64,000 nt of DNA from Chlorobium sp. (GTDB lineage: Bacteria > Bacteroidota > Chlorobiia > Chlorobiales > Chlorobiaceae), in the NCBI RefSeq assembly GCF_021740465.1, contig NZ_JAIOZR010000003.1, positions 62,001-126,000 on the forward strand, read 5' to 3'. The notes under the pieces are model-generated. The model was not told the DNA's origin. It searched no databases and saw only the letters and a program-made list of their open reading frames with translations. The translations under genes and the position numbers were made by a program. Shown here piece after piece: positions 57,214-64,000 of the stretch. How positions within the stretch are numbered: position 1 is the first letter of the stretch; the number at the start of each line of letters is the position of its first letter.

Positions 57214-58416
57214 ATGAGTAAGGAAAAAATCGCACTTGCCTATTCCGGTGGTCTGGACACCTCCGTGATGATCAAATGGCTTAAAGACAAATACGACGCA
57301 GAAATCGTTGCCGTCACCGGCAACCTCGGTCAGCAGAAAGAGATCGAAAACCTCGAGTCCAAAGCCTACTCCACGGGAGCCTCGGCATTCAGGTTTGTCG
57401 ACCTCCGCAAGACCTTTGTCGAGGAGTATATCTGGAAAGCCCTCAAAGCGGGCGCTCTGTATGAGGATGTCTATCCCCTGGCCACGGCTCTCGGTCGTCC
57501 GCTGCTCGCCAAGGCGCTTGTCGATGTGGCTCTCGAAGAGAACTGCACCATGCTTGCGCACGGCTGTACCGGAAAAGGCAACGACCAGGTACGCTTCGAG
57601 GTCACCTTTGCCTCGCTTGCTCCCCACCTGAAAATGCTCGCTCCGCTGCGCGAATGGGAGTTCACCTCTCGTGAAGCTGAAATTGCCTATGCGCTCGAAC
57701 ATAACATTCCGGTGTCCGCAACCAAGAAAAGCCCTTACTCCATCGACGAGAACATCTGGGGCATCAGCATCGAATGCGGCGTGCTCGAGGATCCGATGGT
57801 AGCTCCTCCGGAAGATGCCTACCAGATCACCACATCGCCGGAAAAAGCCCCCGACAGCGCATCCGTCGTTGAAATCGCCTTCGAGGCCGGTGTCCCGGTC
57901 TCGCTCGACGGCAAGCCGATGGGCGGCCTCGAGATGATCATGAAACTTAACGACATCGGTGCGGCAAACGGCGTCGGCCGTCTCGACATGATCGAAAACC
58001 GGGTTGTAGGCATCAAATCGAGGGAGATCTACGAAGCTCCTGCGGCAACAATCCTGCACTTCGCCCACCGCGAACTCGAACGCCTTACGCTTGAAAAAAC
58101 CGTCTTCCAGTACAAGAAGAACATCAGCCAGGACTACGCCAACATCATCTATAACGGCACCTGGTTCTCCCCGATGCGCAAGGCCCTCGACGCTTTCGTT
58201 GACGAGACCCAGAAGCCGGTAACCGGCCTGGTTCGCCTGAAACTCTACAAGGGCACCGTATCCCTGCTCGGCAGAAATTCGCCGAACTCCCTGTACAACG
58301 AAGAACTGGCAACCTATACCGAAGCCGATACCTTCAACCACAAGGCTGCGGCAGGCTTCATTCACCTTTACGGTCTTGGCCTGAAAACCTTCAGCGAGGT
58401 CAATCCCGGCCTGTGA
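57214..58416 (+). CDS. argG: Argininosuccinate synthase ArgG
   Basis: ArgG joins citrulline and aspartate with ATP. The 400-residue protein starts [19 protein letters not shown] with the SGGLDTS PP-loop. [35 protein letters not shown] and the YHR-like block [21 protein letters not shown] are all present. Length is normal. It follows argR by 18 nt. A hairpin after it separates it from argH. Confidence 0.97.
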   Translation: MSKEKIALAYSGGLDTSVMIKWLKDKYDAEIVAVTGNLGQQKEIENLESKAYSTGASAFRFVDLRKTFVEEYIWKALKAGALYEDVYPLATALGRPLLAKALVDVALEENCTMLAHGCTGKGNDQVRFEVTFASLAPHLKMLAPLREWEFTSREAEIAYALEHNIPVSATKKSPYSIDENIWGISIECGVLEDPMVAPPEDAYQITTSPEKAPDSASVVEIAFEAGVPVSLDGKPMGGLEMIMKLNDIGAANGVGRLDMIENRVVGIKSREIYEAPAATILHFAHRELERLTLEKTVFQYKKNISQDYANIIYNGTWFSPMRKALDAFVDETQKPVTGLVRLKLYKGTVSLLGRNSPNSLYNEELATYTEADTFNHKAAAGFIHLYGLGLKTFSEVNPGL

Positions 58417-58428
58417 CACCGGGAAACC

Positions 58429-58483
58429 GTAAGCGCTCCTCTGAGCATCCGCCAGGGGAGCGCTTACGTGCCAGCTGTTTTTT
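58429..58483 (+). terminator. Hairpin with delayed T-run between argG and argH
   Basis: GTAAGCGCTCCTCT and AGGGGAGCGCTTAC form a 14-bp stem with one G-T pair and an 11-nt loop. Six T follow after ten bases. It starts 12 nt past the argG stop. The gap to argH is about 100 nt, so it may terminate most transcripts before argH or attenuate them. Confidence 0.65.
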
Positions 58484-58519
58484 CCGTTAGAACGATCTTG
58501 CAAACAACACGACGTTTTC

Positions 58520-59902
58520 ATGAGCAACAAGAAAGAACTTCTCTGGCAGAGCCGTTTTTCAGAACCGTTCGACCCTGACGCGCTGCGCTTCTCTTCATCG
58601 GTTCATGTCGACAAGGCTCTCTTCAGGGAGGATATCGAGGGCTCGACAGCCCATGTCACCATGCTTGCAGAAGAGGGAATCATCACCCCGGAGGAGTCCC
58701 TGCAGATTATCGTCGGCCTCAGGGAGATCGGGACGGAACTCGAAACCGGAGCCCTTGTACCACACTGGGAGGATGAGGACATCCACACGGTGATCGAAAA
58801 CCGGCTGAAAGAGAAAATCGGAGCGGCGGCCGGAAAGATACACTCGGGAAGAAGCCGGAACGATCAGGTGGCAACCGACACCCGGCTCTACCTCCGCCGG
58901 CAGATCCGCACGCTCGACGGAGCACTGCAGGGACTGCAGAAAGTTCTCGTCTCAAAAGCCGAAGCCTGCAGGGATACCATTATTTTCGGTTACACCCATC
59001 TGCAGCGTGCCCAGCCGATCTCAGCCGGGCACTACTATCTTGCCTATTTCAACATGTTCCGCCGCGACCGCGACCGTCTTGCCGATCTCTTCAAACGGGT
59101 GAACATCTCACCCCTCGGCGCGGCAGCCTTTGCCGGAAGCACACTTCCGCTCAATACCGAAAGAAGCGCCGTGCTGCTCGACTTCGACGGAGTCTTCTCC
59201 AACAGCATCGATGCAGTAAGCGACCGGGATATCGTGATCGAGTTCATTTCAGCCTGTTCGCTGATCATGATGCATCTGTCGCGCTTTGCCGAAGATCTGA
59301 TTCTCTGGAGCTCCTACGAGTTCGGCTACCTTGAAATCAGCGATGCCTTTGCTACAGGATCATCGCTCATGCCGCAGAAAAAGAACGCCGACATCGCCGA
59401 ACTGGTAAGGGGAAAAACCGGGAGGGTGTACGGCAGTCTGGTCGCCATGCTCACCATCATGAAAGGACTCCCCCTCTCCTACAACCGCGACATGCAGGAG
59501 GACAAGCCGCCGCTTTTCGACAGCGCCGAAACGACCATCGAGTGCGTCTCGATTTTCGGAAAGCTGCTCGAACACACGACCCTCAGGGAGGAACGGCTTG
59601 CAAAACTGACCGCCGAGGATCTCAGCCTCGCCACCGAAATCGCCGAGTATCTGGTCAGGAAACAGATGCCGTTCAGGGATGCGCACCGTGTTACCGGCAG
59701 GATCGTCTCCCACAGCATTTCTTCAGGTAAAACCCTTCCGAAGATAACGCTGGAAGAGTACAGGACCTTTTCCATGCTTTTCGAAGACGACCTCTACCTT
59801 GCCCTCAAACCAGAAGCGAGCATCATGGCAAAAAAGACCCGCGGGAGCTGTTCCTTCAGTTCCGTGGATGCACAGCTTGAAGAGGCAAAAAAGCTGCTGT
59901 AA
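58520..59902 (+). CDS. argH: Argininosuccinate lyase ArgH
   Basis: ArgH splits argininosuccinate to arginine and fumarate. The 460-residue protein has [43 protein letters not shown], and the superfamily signature [16 protein letters not shown] with the catalytic serine loop. The start [18 protein letters not shown] at 58520 matches the family. A terminator-like hairpin lies between argG and argH, so it may have partly separate expression. It ends at a strong bidirectional terminator. Confidence 0.97.
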   Translation: MSNKKELLWQSRFSEPFDPDALRFSSSVHVDKALFREDIEGSTAHVTMLAEEGIITPEESLQIIVGLREIGTELETGALVPHWEDEDIHTVIENRLKEKIGAAAGKIHSGRSRNDQVATDTRLYLRRQIRTLDGALQGLQKVLVSKAEACRDTIIFGYTHLQRAQPISAGHYYLAYFNMFRRDRDRLADLFKRVNISPLGAAAFAGSTLPLNTERSAVLLDFDGVFSNSIDAVSDRDIVIEFISACSLIMMHLSRFAEDLILWSSYEFGYLEISDAFATGSSLMPQKKNADIAELVRGKTGRVYGSLVAMLTIMKGLPLSYNRDMQEDKPPLFDSAETTIECVSIFGKLLEHTTLREERLAKLTAEDLSLATEIAEYLVRKQMPFRDAHRVTGRIVSHSISSGKTLPKITLEEYRTFSMLFEDDLYLALKPEASIMAKKTRGSCSFSSVDAQLEEAKKLL

Positions 59903-59913
59903 AAATCGAGGGT

Positions 59914-59962
59914 TAAAAACAGAGAAGGGCTGCCGGTTATAGACAACCCTTCTCTGTTTTAG
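59914..59962. terminator. Bidirectional terminator between argH and prc copy 2
   Basis: AAAACAGAGAAGGG and CCCTTCTCTGTTTT form a 14-bp perfect stem with a 17-nt loop. Each arm ends in the A/T run expected for both directions, serving argH on the plus strand and the protease on the minus strand. Confidence 0.85.
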
Positions 59963-59969
59963 CCGTTCC

Positions 59970-62060
59970 TCAGTTTATCGACAATGCTCTCCTTGGAGGA
60001 GCGCCCGCCTGCCTGGATTTTTTCAGCTCCACCAGCATGCTCATGATTTCCGCAGAACGGTTAAGCATGAAATCCCTGCTGCTGTCCATGACGCTGTCGG
60101 GATCACTCATCCATCGTTTTTCTATTCTCTTCAGCTCTTCATTTTCCGCCTTGTAGGCAGCCTCGTTAAGGGCGACCAGCTTTCTTTTCCTGATACGGTT
60201 CAGAATACCCAGATCCCGGAGATACTCCCGGCTTGTTCTGTTCTGAAGCGAGGCAGCATGATAGTTCTGCCTGAGATGCAGTATCTCGTCACGTGAGATA
60301 TCGGAAACGGGACGGTAGAAGGTTCTTGAAATCGTGCTCCAGGGAAGACTGCTGGTATAGGTGTTCTCTCCGATCGAAGCGTTGTCGATCAGTGAGGGAA
60401 TCGCAATGTCCGGAGAGACCCCCTTGTGCTGGGTGCTGCCTCCGGAAATCCGGTAAAACTTCGCGATCGTCAGCTTCAGCTGACCGAGATCGGTCTGCTT
60501 CGAGAGAAAGCTGAAAGGCCGACTCAGCTTGACCAGGCTTTGAACCGTGCCTTTGCCGAAGGTCTGCTCGCCGACAATGACTCCCCGACCGTAATCCTGT
60601 ACCGCAGCGGCGAAGATTTCCGATGCCGAGGCGCTGTAACGGTTTACCAGCACGGCAAGCGGGCCGTCATACATCACCCGCTTATCCTCGTCGCGCAGAA
60701 CCATTTTTCCGCCTGAAGAGTTGCTGATCTGTACAACCGGTCCGCTCGGGATAAACAGTCCGGTAACCTTTACCGCTTCCTCAAGCGAACCTCCGCCGTT
60801 GTCACGCAGATCGATAATCACGCCCGCCACACCTGCGGTACCGAGTTCCGAAAGAATACGGGAGACATCGCGTGTCGTGCTGTTGAAGTTGTTGGCATTG
60901 AGTTTCTGCGCCTCAAAATCGAGATAGAACGACGGGATGCTTATAACGCCTATTTTGCGCCCTTCCACATCGATGATGCTCTTGCGGGCAGCCTGCTCCT
61001 GCAGATCGACCTTGTCGCGCACCAGCTGAATGACTTTTGCCGGTCCCCTGCCTCCCTGGCTTGCAGGATAGATTTTCAGGCGGATCACGGTTCCTTTGCT
61101 GCCCCGGATAAGCTTGACGACATCATTGATACGCCATCCCCGCACGTCAACGATTTCGCCGACAGCTCCCTGCCCGACACCGATAATGCGGTCGGATTTT
61201 TTCAGAAGATTGCTTCTGAAAGCCGGTCCGCCGGGAATAACCTCGTTGACCACCGTATATTCGCTCTCCATCTGCAGTTTCGCTCCGATACCCTCCAGCG
61301 AACGGCTGAGATCGATCTGAAAGTTCTCGAACTCATCGGGAGAGAAGTAGTTGGTATGCGGATCGAAGGAGGTCGTTACCGCATACATGTACGCCTGGAA
61401 TGCATCGTCGGGTTTCTGCTGGTTGAGAAGCTTGAGGCGGTTGGCATAGGTTTTCGATAGTTCCGTTCGAATGGACTTTTCGTTGCCTTCCGAGTACTTC
61501 ATACTCAGCCACTGGTATTTGAGCTCTTTTTTCCAGAGAGCCTGTAGCTGGCGCCGATCTGCCGGCCATGGATCGGTTTTGCGGTCAAGGTCGAGAGATT
61601 CCGGCCTGGTGAAATTAAAACGTACGGTATCGACCGTGGCTTTCATGAAGCGCATTTTCTCTCTTGAGCGGCGCAGAAACTGGTTGTAAATCGTAAATCC
61701 CGTTGTCACGCGGCCCTGGAGAAACTCGTTGTCGAGGCGGTTTCCGTAAGCAGCCTTCAGAGCCGCAACCTCACCGGCAAGGAAATAGCTCCTGGTGCCG
61801 TCGAGATGCTCGAGATAGCGCCGGAAAATCTGCTGTGAGAGCGAGTCGTTCACCGGAACCTTGCGGTAGTGGTTTTTCTGGAGATACTGCGTTACATATT
61901 TGCCGGCGGCAAGTTGCGTTTCAGTCGGCCTGAGTGGTAAAACAGCTGCGGCGGGTTTGAGCGTTCCGGTGTTTTTGCCAAGGGCCGGAGCTGTACAGCT
62001 TAATGAGACAATGACGGCAATCAGGCTTTTTCTGATGATTGCCGGTGTATGATAATCCAT
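59970..62060 (-). CDS. Carboxy-terminal processing protease (Prc/Tsp, S41A), copy 2
   Basis: This 696-residue periplasmic protease is a close paralogue of the one at 22984-25038. It has a signal peptide (MDYHTPAIIRKSLIAVIVSLSCTAPALG). The same modules follow: helical domain, PDZ (with IGAKLQMESEYTVVNEVIPGG), the serine nucleophile in NRYSASASEIFAAA, and the lysine in GEQTFGKGTVQSL. Shared long blocks (KNDPWP/KTDPWPADRR, and YFSPDEFENFQIDLSRSLEG) show a duplication in this lineage. It is on the minus strand, convergent with argH and divergent from the aldolase gene. Their substrates cannot be told apart. Confidence 0.93.
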   Translation of the reverse strand: MDYHTPAIIRKSLIAVIVSLSCTAPALGKNTGTLKPAAAVLPLRPTETQLAAGKYVTQYLQKNHYRKVPVNDSLSQQIFRRYLEHLDGTRSYFLAGEVAALKAAYGNRLDNEFLQGRVTTGFTIYNQFLRRSREKMRFMKATVDTVRFNFTRPESLDLDRKTDPWPADRRQLQALWKKELKYQWLSMKYSEGNEKSIRTELSKTYANRLKLLNQQKPDDAFQAYMYAVTTSFDPHTNYFSPDEFENFQIDLSRSLEGIGAKLQMESEYTVVNEVIPGGPAFRSNLLKKSDRIIGVGQGAVGEIVDVRGWRINDVVKLIRGSKGTVIRLKIYPASQGGRGPAKVIQLVRDKVDLQEQAARKSIIDVEGRKIGVISIPSFYLDFEAQKLNANNFNSTTRDVSRILSELGTAGVAGVIIDLRDNGGGSLEEAVKVTGLFIPSGPVVQISNSSGGKMVLRDEDKRVMYDGPLAVLVNRYSASASEIFAAAVQDYGRGVIVGEQTFGKGTVQSLVKLSRPFSFLSKQTDLGQLKLTIAKFYRISGGSTQHKGVSPDIAIPSLIDNASIGENTYTSSLPWSTISRTFYRPVSDISRDEILHLRQNYHAASLQNRTSREYLRDLGILNRIRKRKLVALNEAAYKAENEELKRIEKRWMSDPDSVMDSSRDFMLNRSAEIMSMLVELKKSRQAGAPPRRALSIN

Positions 62061-62090
62061 GGTTTATCGGTAGCGACCGCTTGAGTGTTC

Positions 62091-62118
62091 TTGAATGAGT
62101 TCACAAATATATTATATT
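62091..62118 (+). promoter_or_regulatory. Probable promoter of the aldolase gene
   Basis: TTGAAT (62091-62096) and TATATT (62113-62118) are 16 nt apart, resembling sigma70-type -35 and -10 boxes, about 85 nt before the aldolase start. The same AT-rich stretch also lies between the divergent protease and aldolase genes. Confidence 0.4.
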
Positions 62119-62202
62119 AACGGGCAGTTAACCCGCTGAATTCTCACGATGCAGGGAAAGTAAAAATTCGACCAAATAATAACAATTAAGCAAACCCTTT
62201 CT

Positions 62203-63177
62203 ATGGAAAAGATCTCAGTAAGCTATAAAGAACTTGGACTTGTCAACAGCCGCGAACTTTTCGCGAAAGCCGTCAAGGGCGGTTATGCCATTCCGGCCTA
62301 TAATTTCAATAATCTCGAGCAGCTGCAGGCTATTATCATGGCCTGTGCCGAAACCGCCTCCCCGGTTATCCTTCAGGTATCCAAAGGCGCCCGAAGCTAT
62401 GCCAACGAAACCCTGCTCAAGCACCTTGCAAGGGGCGCTGTGGAGTTCGCAGCCGAACTCGGAACCCCTGTTCCGGTCGTACTTCACCTCGATCACGGCG
62501 ACACATTCGAACTCTGCAAGGAGTGCATTGAATCCGGTTTTTCGTCCGTCATGATCGACGGGTCGCACCTGCCCTATGAAGAAAACGTCGCGCTTACCAG
62601 AAAAGTTGTCGAATACGCCCACCAGTACGATGTGACCGTCGAAGGCGAACTCGGCGTGCTGGCCGGCATTGAAGACGAGGTATCCGCTGCCCACCATACC
62701 TATACGCAGCCGGAAGAGGTGGAAGACTTCGTTGCAAAAACCGGTGTCGACAGCCTCGCCATCTCCATCGGCACCTCTCACGGCGCCTTCAAGTTCAAGC
62801 CCGGTGAAGATCCGAAAATCCGTCTCGATATCCTCGCCGAAATCGAACAGCGCATTCCCGGCTTTCCCATCGTCCTGCACGGAGCATCCTCCGTACCGCA
62901 GGAGCTCGTCCAGACCATCAACGAGCACGGCGGCAAACTCAAGGATGCCATCGGCATCAGTGAAGATCAGCTTCGTCTCGCAGCCAAGTCTGCGGTCTGT
63001 AAAATCAATATCGACTCGGACGGACGTCTTGCCATGACCGCCGCGGTGCGCAAGGTGTTCGATGAAAAACCCGAAGAGTTCGATCCGCGCAAATACCTCG
63101 GACCGGCAAGGGACTCGCTGAAAAAGCTCTATGTCCACAAGATCCTGAACGTACTGGGTTCCAACGGCAAAGCCTGA
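62203..63177 (+). CDS. fba: Fructose-bisphosphate aldolase, class II
   Basis: This zinc enzyme cleaves or forms fructose 1,6-bisphosphate in glycolysis and gluconeogenesis. The 324-residue protein has the zinc-binding VLHLDHGDTFELCKECIESGFSSVMIDGS, the EGELGVLAGIEDEV loop, SIGTSHGAFKFKPGEDPKI and PIVLHGASSVPQELVQ. In an autotroph with the reductive TCA cycle it works in sugar synthesis from pyruvate. Length is normal. A terminator follows. Confidence 0.96.
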   Translation: MEKISVSYKELGLVNSRELFAKAVKGGYAIPAYNFNNLEQLQAIIMACAETASPVILQVSKGARSYANETLLKHLARGAVEFAAELGTPVPVVLHLDHGDTFELCKECIESGFSSVMIDGSHLPYEENVALTRKVVEYAHQYDVTVEGELGVLAGIEDEVSAAHHTYTQPEEVEDFVAKTGVDSLAISIGTSHGAFKFKPGEDPKIRLDILAEIEQRIPGFPIVLHGASSVPQELVQTINEHGGKLKDAIGISEDQLRLAAKSAVCKINIDSDGRLAMTAAVRKVFDEKPEEFDPRKYLGPARDSLKKLYVHKILNVLGSNGKA

Positions 63178-63201
63178 TTCATGCCCGGATGCATCTCAAG
63201 C

Positions 63202-63236
63202 AAAAGGCGCTCTTTTCCGGGAGCGCCTTTTTTTTT
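63202..63236 (+). terminator. Intrinsic terminator of the aldolase gene
   Basis: AAAAGGCGCTC and GAGCGCCTTTT form an 11-bp stem with an 8-nt loop and run into nine T. It lies 25 nt after the stop. Confidence 0.9.
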
Positions 63237-63269
63237 GAATTCCGGGCAGTTTGTGCCGGGAAAACAGTC

Positions 63270-64000
63270 CTAACTGTTGCAGAGCATATCGAGAAACCTG
63301 CATGCCGTATAGGCAAGAAGACCACTGCCGGCTTCAAGAGCCCGTTCTTCAGGGTTGAACGTTGGCGAATGCAGGGTATTGCCTTTTTCCTGCTCCGGGG
63401 TTCCGGTTCCAATCTGCCAGAAGGTCCCTGGTCGCTCCCGGAGATAGTAGGCGAAATCCTCGGCCGTCATGAGAGGCTCGCTCTGGAGCACGTTCCCGCT
63501 TCCGAGATACTCCGAGCATGCCGTCTCGGCCTGCGCGGTGACATGGGGATCGTTTACGAGAGCCGGATAACCGTTCCTGATTTCCAGCTCGGCCTGAACT
63601 CCAAAGGCTTCGGCTACATGCATGACCGTCTGGCGAAGCCTCTCCTTGAGAAGCGCCCGCAGATCCTCGTTCATGGTTCTCATGGTGCCCGACATACTCA
63701 CCTTGCCGGGAATGACGTTGGGGGCGTTGCCGGCGTGAATGGAGGCTATCGAGACAACCGCCGGCTCATGCGGCGGAGCCACCCTGCTGACCAGGTGCTG
63801 AACCGCAGTTATGATATGGGCAGCGGCAAGCACGGGATCCGCTGCCTTGTGAGGCGCCGAAGCATGACCTCCCTGACCTGATATCGTGAAGTAAAGCTCA
63901 TCGGTGGCCGCCATAAAGCTGCCTTTGCAGAGCGCCACCTTTCCGGTTGCGACGTTCGGGAAGCAGTGCTGTCCGATAATGACCGCAGGGTTGAAGCGGC
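63270..64000 (-). CDS. M20 family amidohydrolase (partial, N-terminus outside window)
   Basis: The reading frame is open to the right edge, with the C-terminal 243 residues present. The visible segment has IGQHCFPNVATGKVALC, HASAPHKAADPV (the conserved histidine region of the dimerisation domain), and ALVNDPHVTAQAE. EDFAYYLRERPGTFWQIGTG holds the metal-binding part near the C-terminus. This is the M20D/AbgB-type group of N-acyl-amino-acid hydrolases; hippurate or N-acetyl-amino-acid hydrolysis is likely. The zinc ligands in the first half and the start lie beyond 64000. The stop is at 63270. Confidence 0.88.
   Translation of the reverse strand, partial: RFNPAVIIGQHCFPNVATGKVALCKGSFMAATDELYFTISGQGGHASAPHKAADPVLAAAHIITAVQHLVSRVAPPHEPAVVSIASIHAGNAPNVIPGKVSMSGTMRTMNEDLRALLKERLRQTVMHVAEAFGVQAELEIRNGYPALVNDPHVTAQAETACSEYLGSGNVLQSEPLMTAEDFAYYLRERPGTFWQIGTGTPEQEKGNTLHSPTFNPEERALEAGSGLLAYTACRFLDMLCNS

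Overview
The window reads as a chromosome segment of a green sulfur bacterium (family Chlorobiaceae, Chlorobium/Pelodictyon-like). The strongest markers are the two-gene ATP-citrate lyase (aclB-aclA), the signature enzyme of the reductive TCA cycle, and a soluble heterodisulfide-reductase (Hdr) cluster. They are accompanied by an ArsA/Get3-type ATPase with an Hsp20-like tail and a compact argC-J-B-F-R-G-H cluster. The assignment to Chlorobiaceae is inference from gene content; no rRNA or tRNA gene was found in the window.

Layout. 1-5500 (minus): a Flox/Hdr-type cluster in the order HdrCB fusion, HdrA, MvhD-like, Fe-S protein, HydB-like protein (cut by the window edge). 5734-7490 (plus): mscL and an AlaC-type aminotransferase. 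7515-15707 (minus): nnrE-nnrD fusion, purL, secA and an OGG1-like glycosylase. 15708-16454 is a non-coding block, very AT-rich in its first half and carrying a strong hairpin near its end. 16455-18667 (minus): NAD(P)-binding protein, divergent CPBP-like membrane protein, lipA. 18840-22442: DUF1801 pseudogene with two opposite frameshifts, pterin dehydratase, DUF2892 protein, cysQ and arsA-like gene. 22525-22709 carries two plus-strand terminators in series, with a possible small RNA between them. 22984-29280 (plus): Prc-type protease, Na+/Ca2+ antiporter, trypsin-like protease overlapping a small lipoprotein, and a Rieske-glutamate synthase fusion.

29396-36295 is the accessory region. A 142-bp MITE-like element interrupts a four-helix-bundle/zinc-finger gene. 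It is followed by an isolated 1870-codon gene with the order ATPase, TIR, NACHT, pentapeptide repeats, and 14 nearly identical WD40 repeats. This has the form of a bacterial NLR-like (STAND) immune receptor. Its repeats vary only at a few fixed positions, as in fungal incompatibility NLRs. It is the best candidate for an undescribed system here.

36322-47371: DUF6790-like membrane protein, aclA/aclB, lgt, fetAB, HerA-like ATPase, UPF0016 metal transporter, lipocalin, acetyltransferase and rubredoxin. 47377-52145 (minus): four tightly packed genes (phosphate-binding-type lipoprotein, diguanylate cyclase, two LolC/E permeases). 52283-59902 (plus): two tandem ARG boxes and then argC, argJ, argB, argF, argR, argG, argH, which make arginine from N-acetylglutamate and include their own repressor. 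59970-64000: a second Prc-type protease (minus), class II fructose-bisphosphate aldolase (plus), and an M20 amidohydrolase cut by the right edge (minus).

Most genes are metabolic or envelope housekeeping genes. Carbon fixation (ATP-citrate lyase, aldolase), flavin-based electron transfer (Flox/Hdr) and arginine synthesis are the coherent pathways visible.
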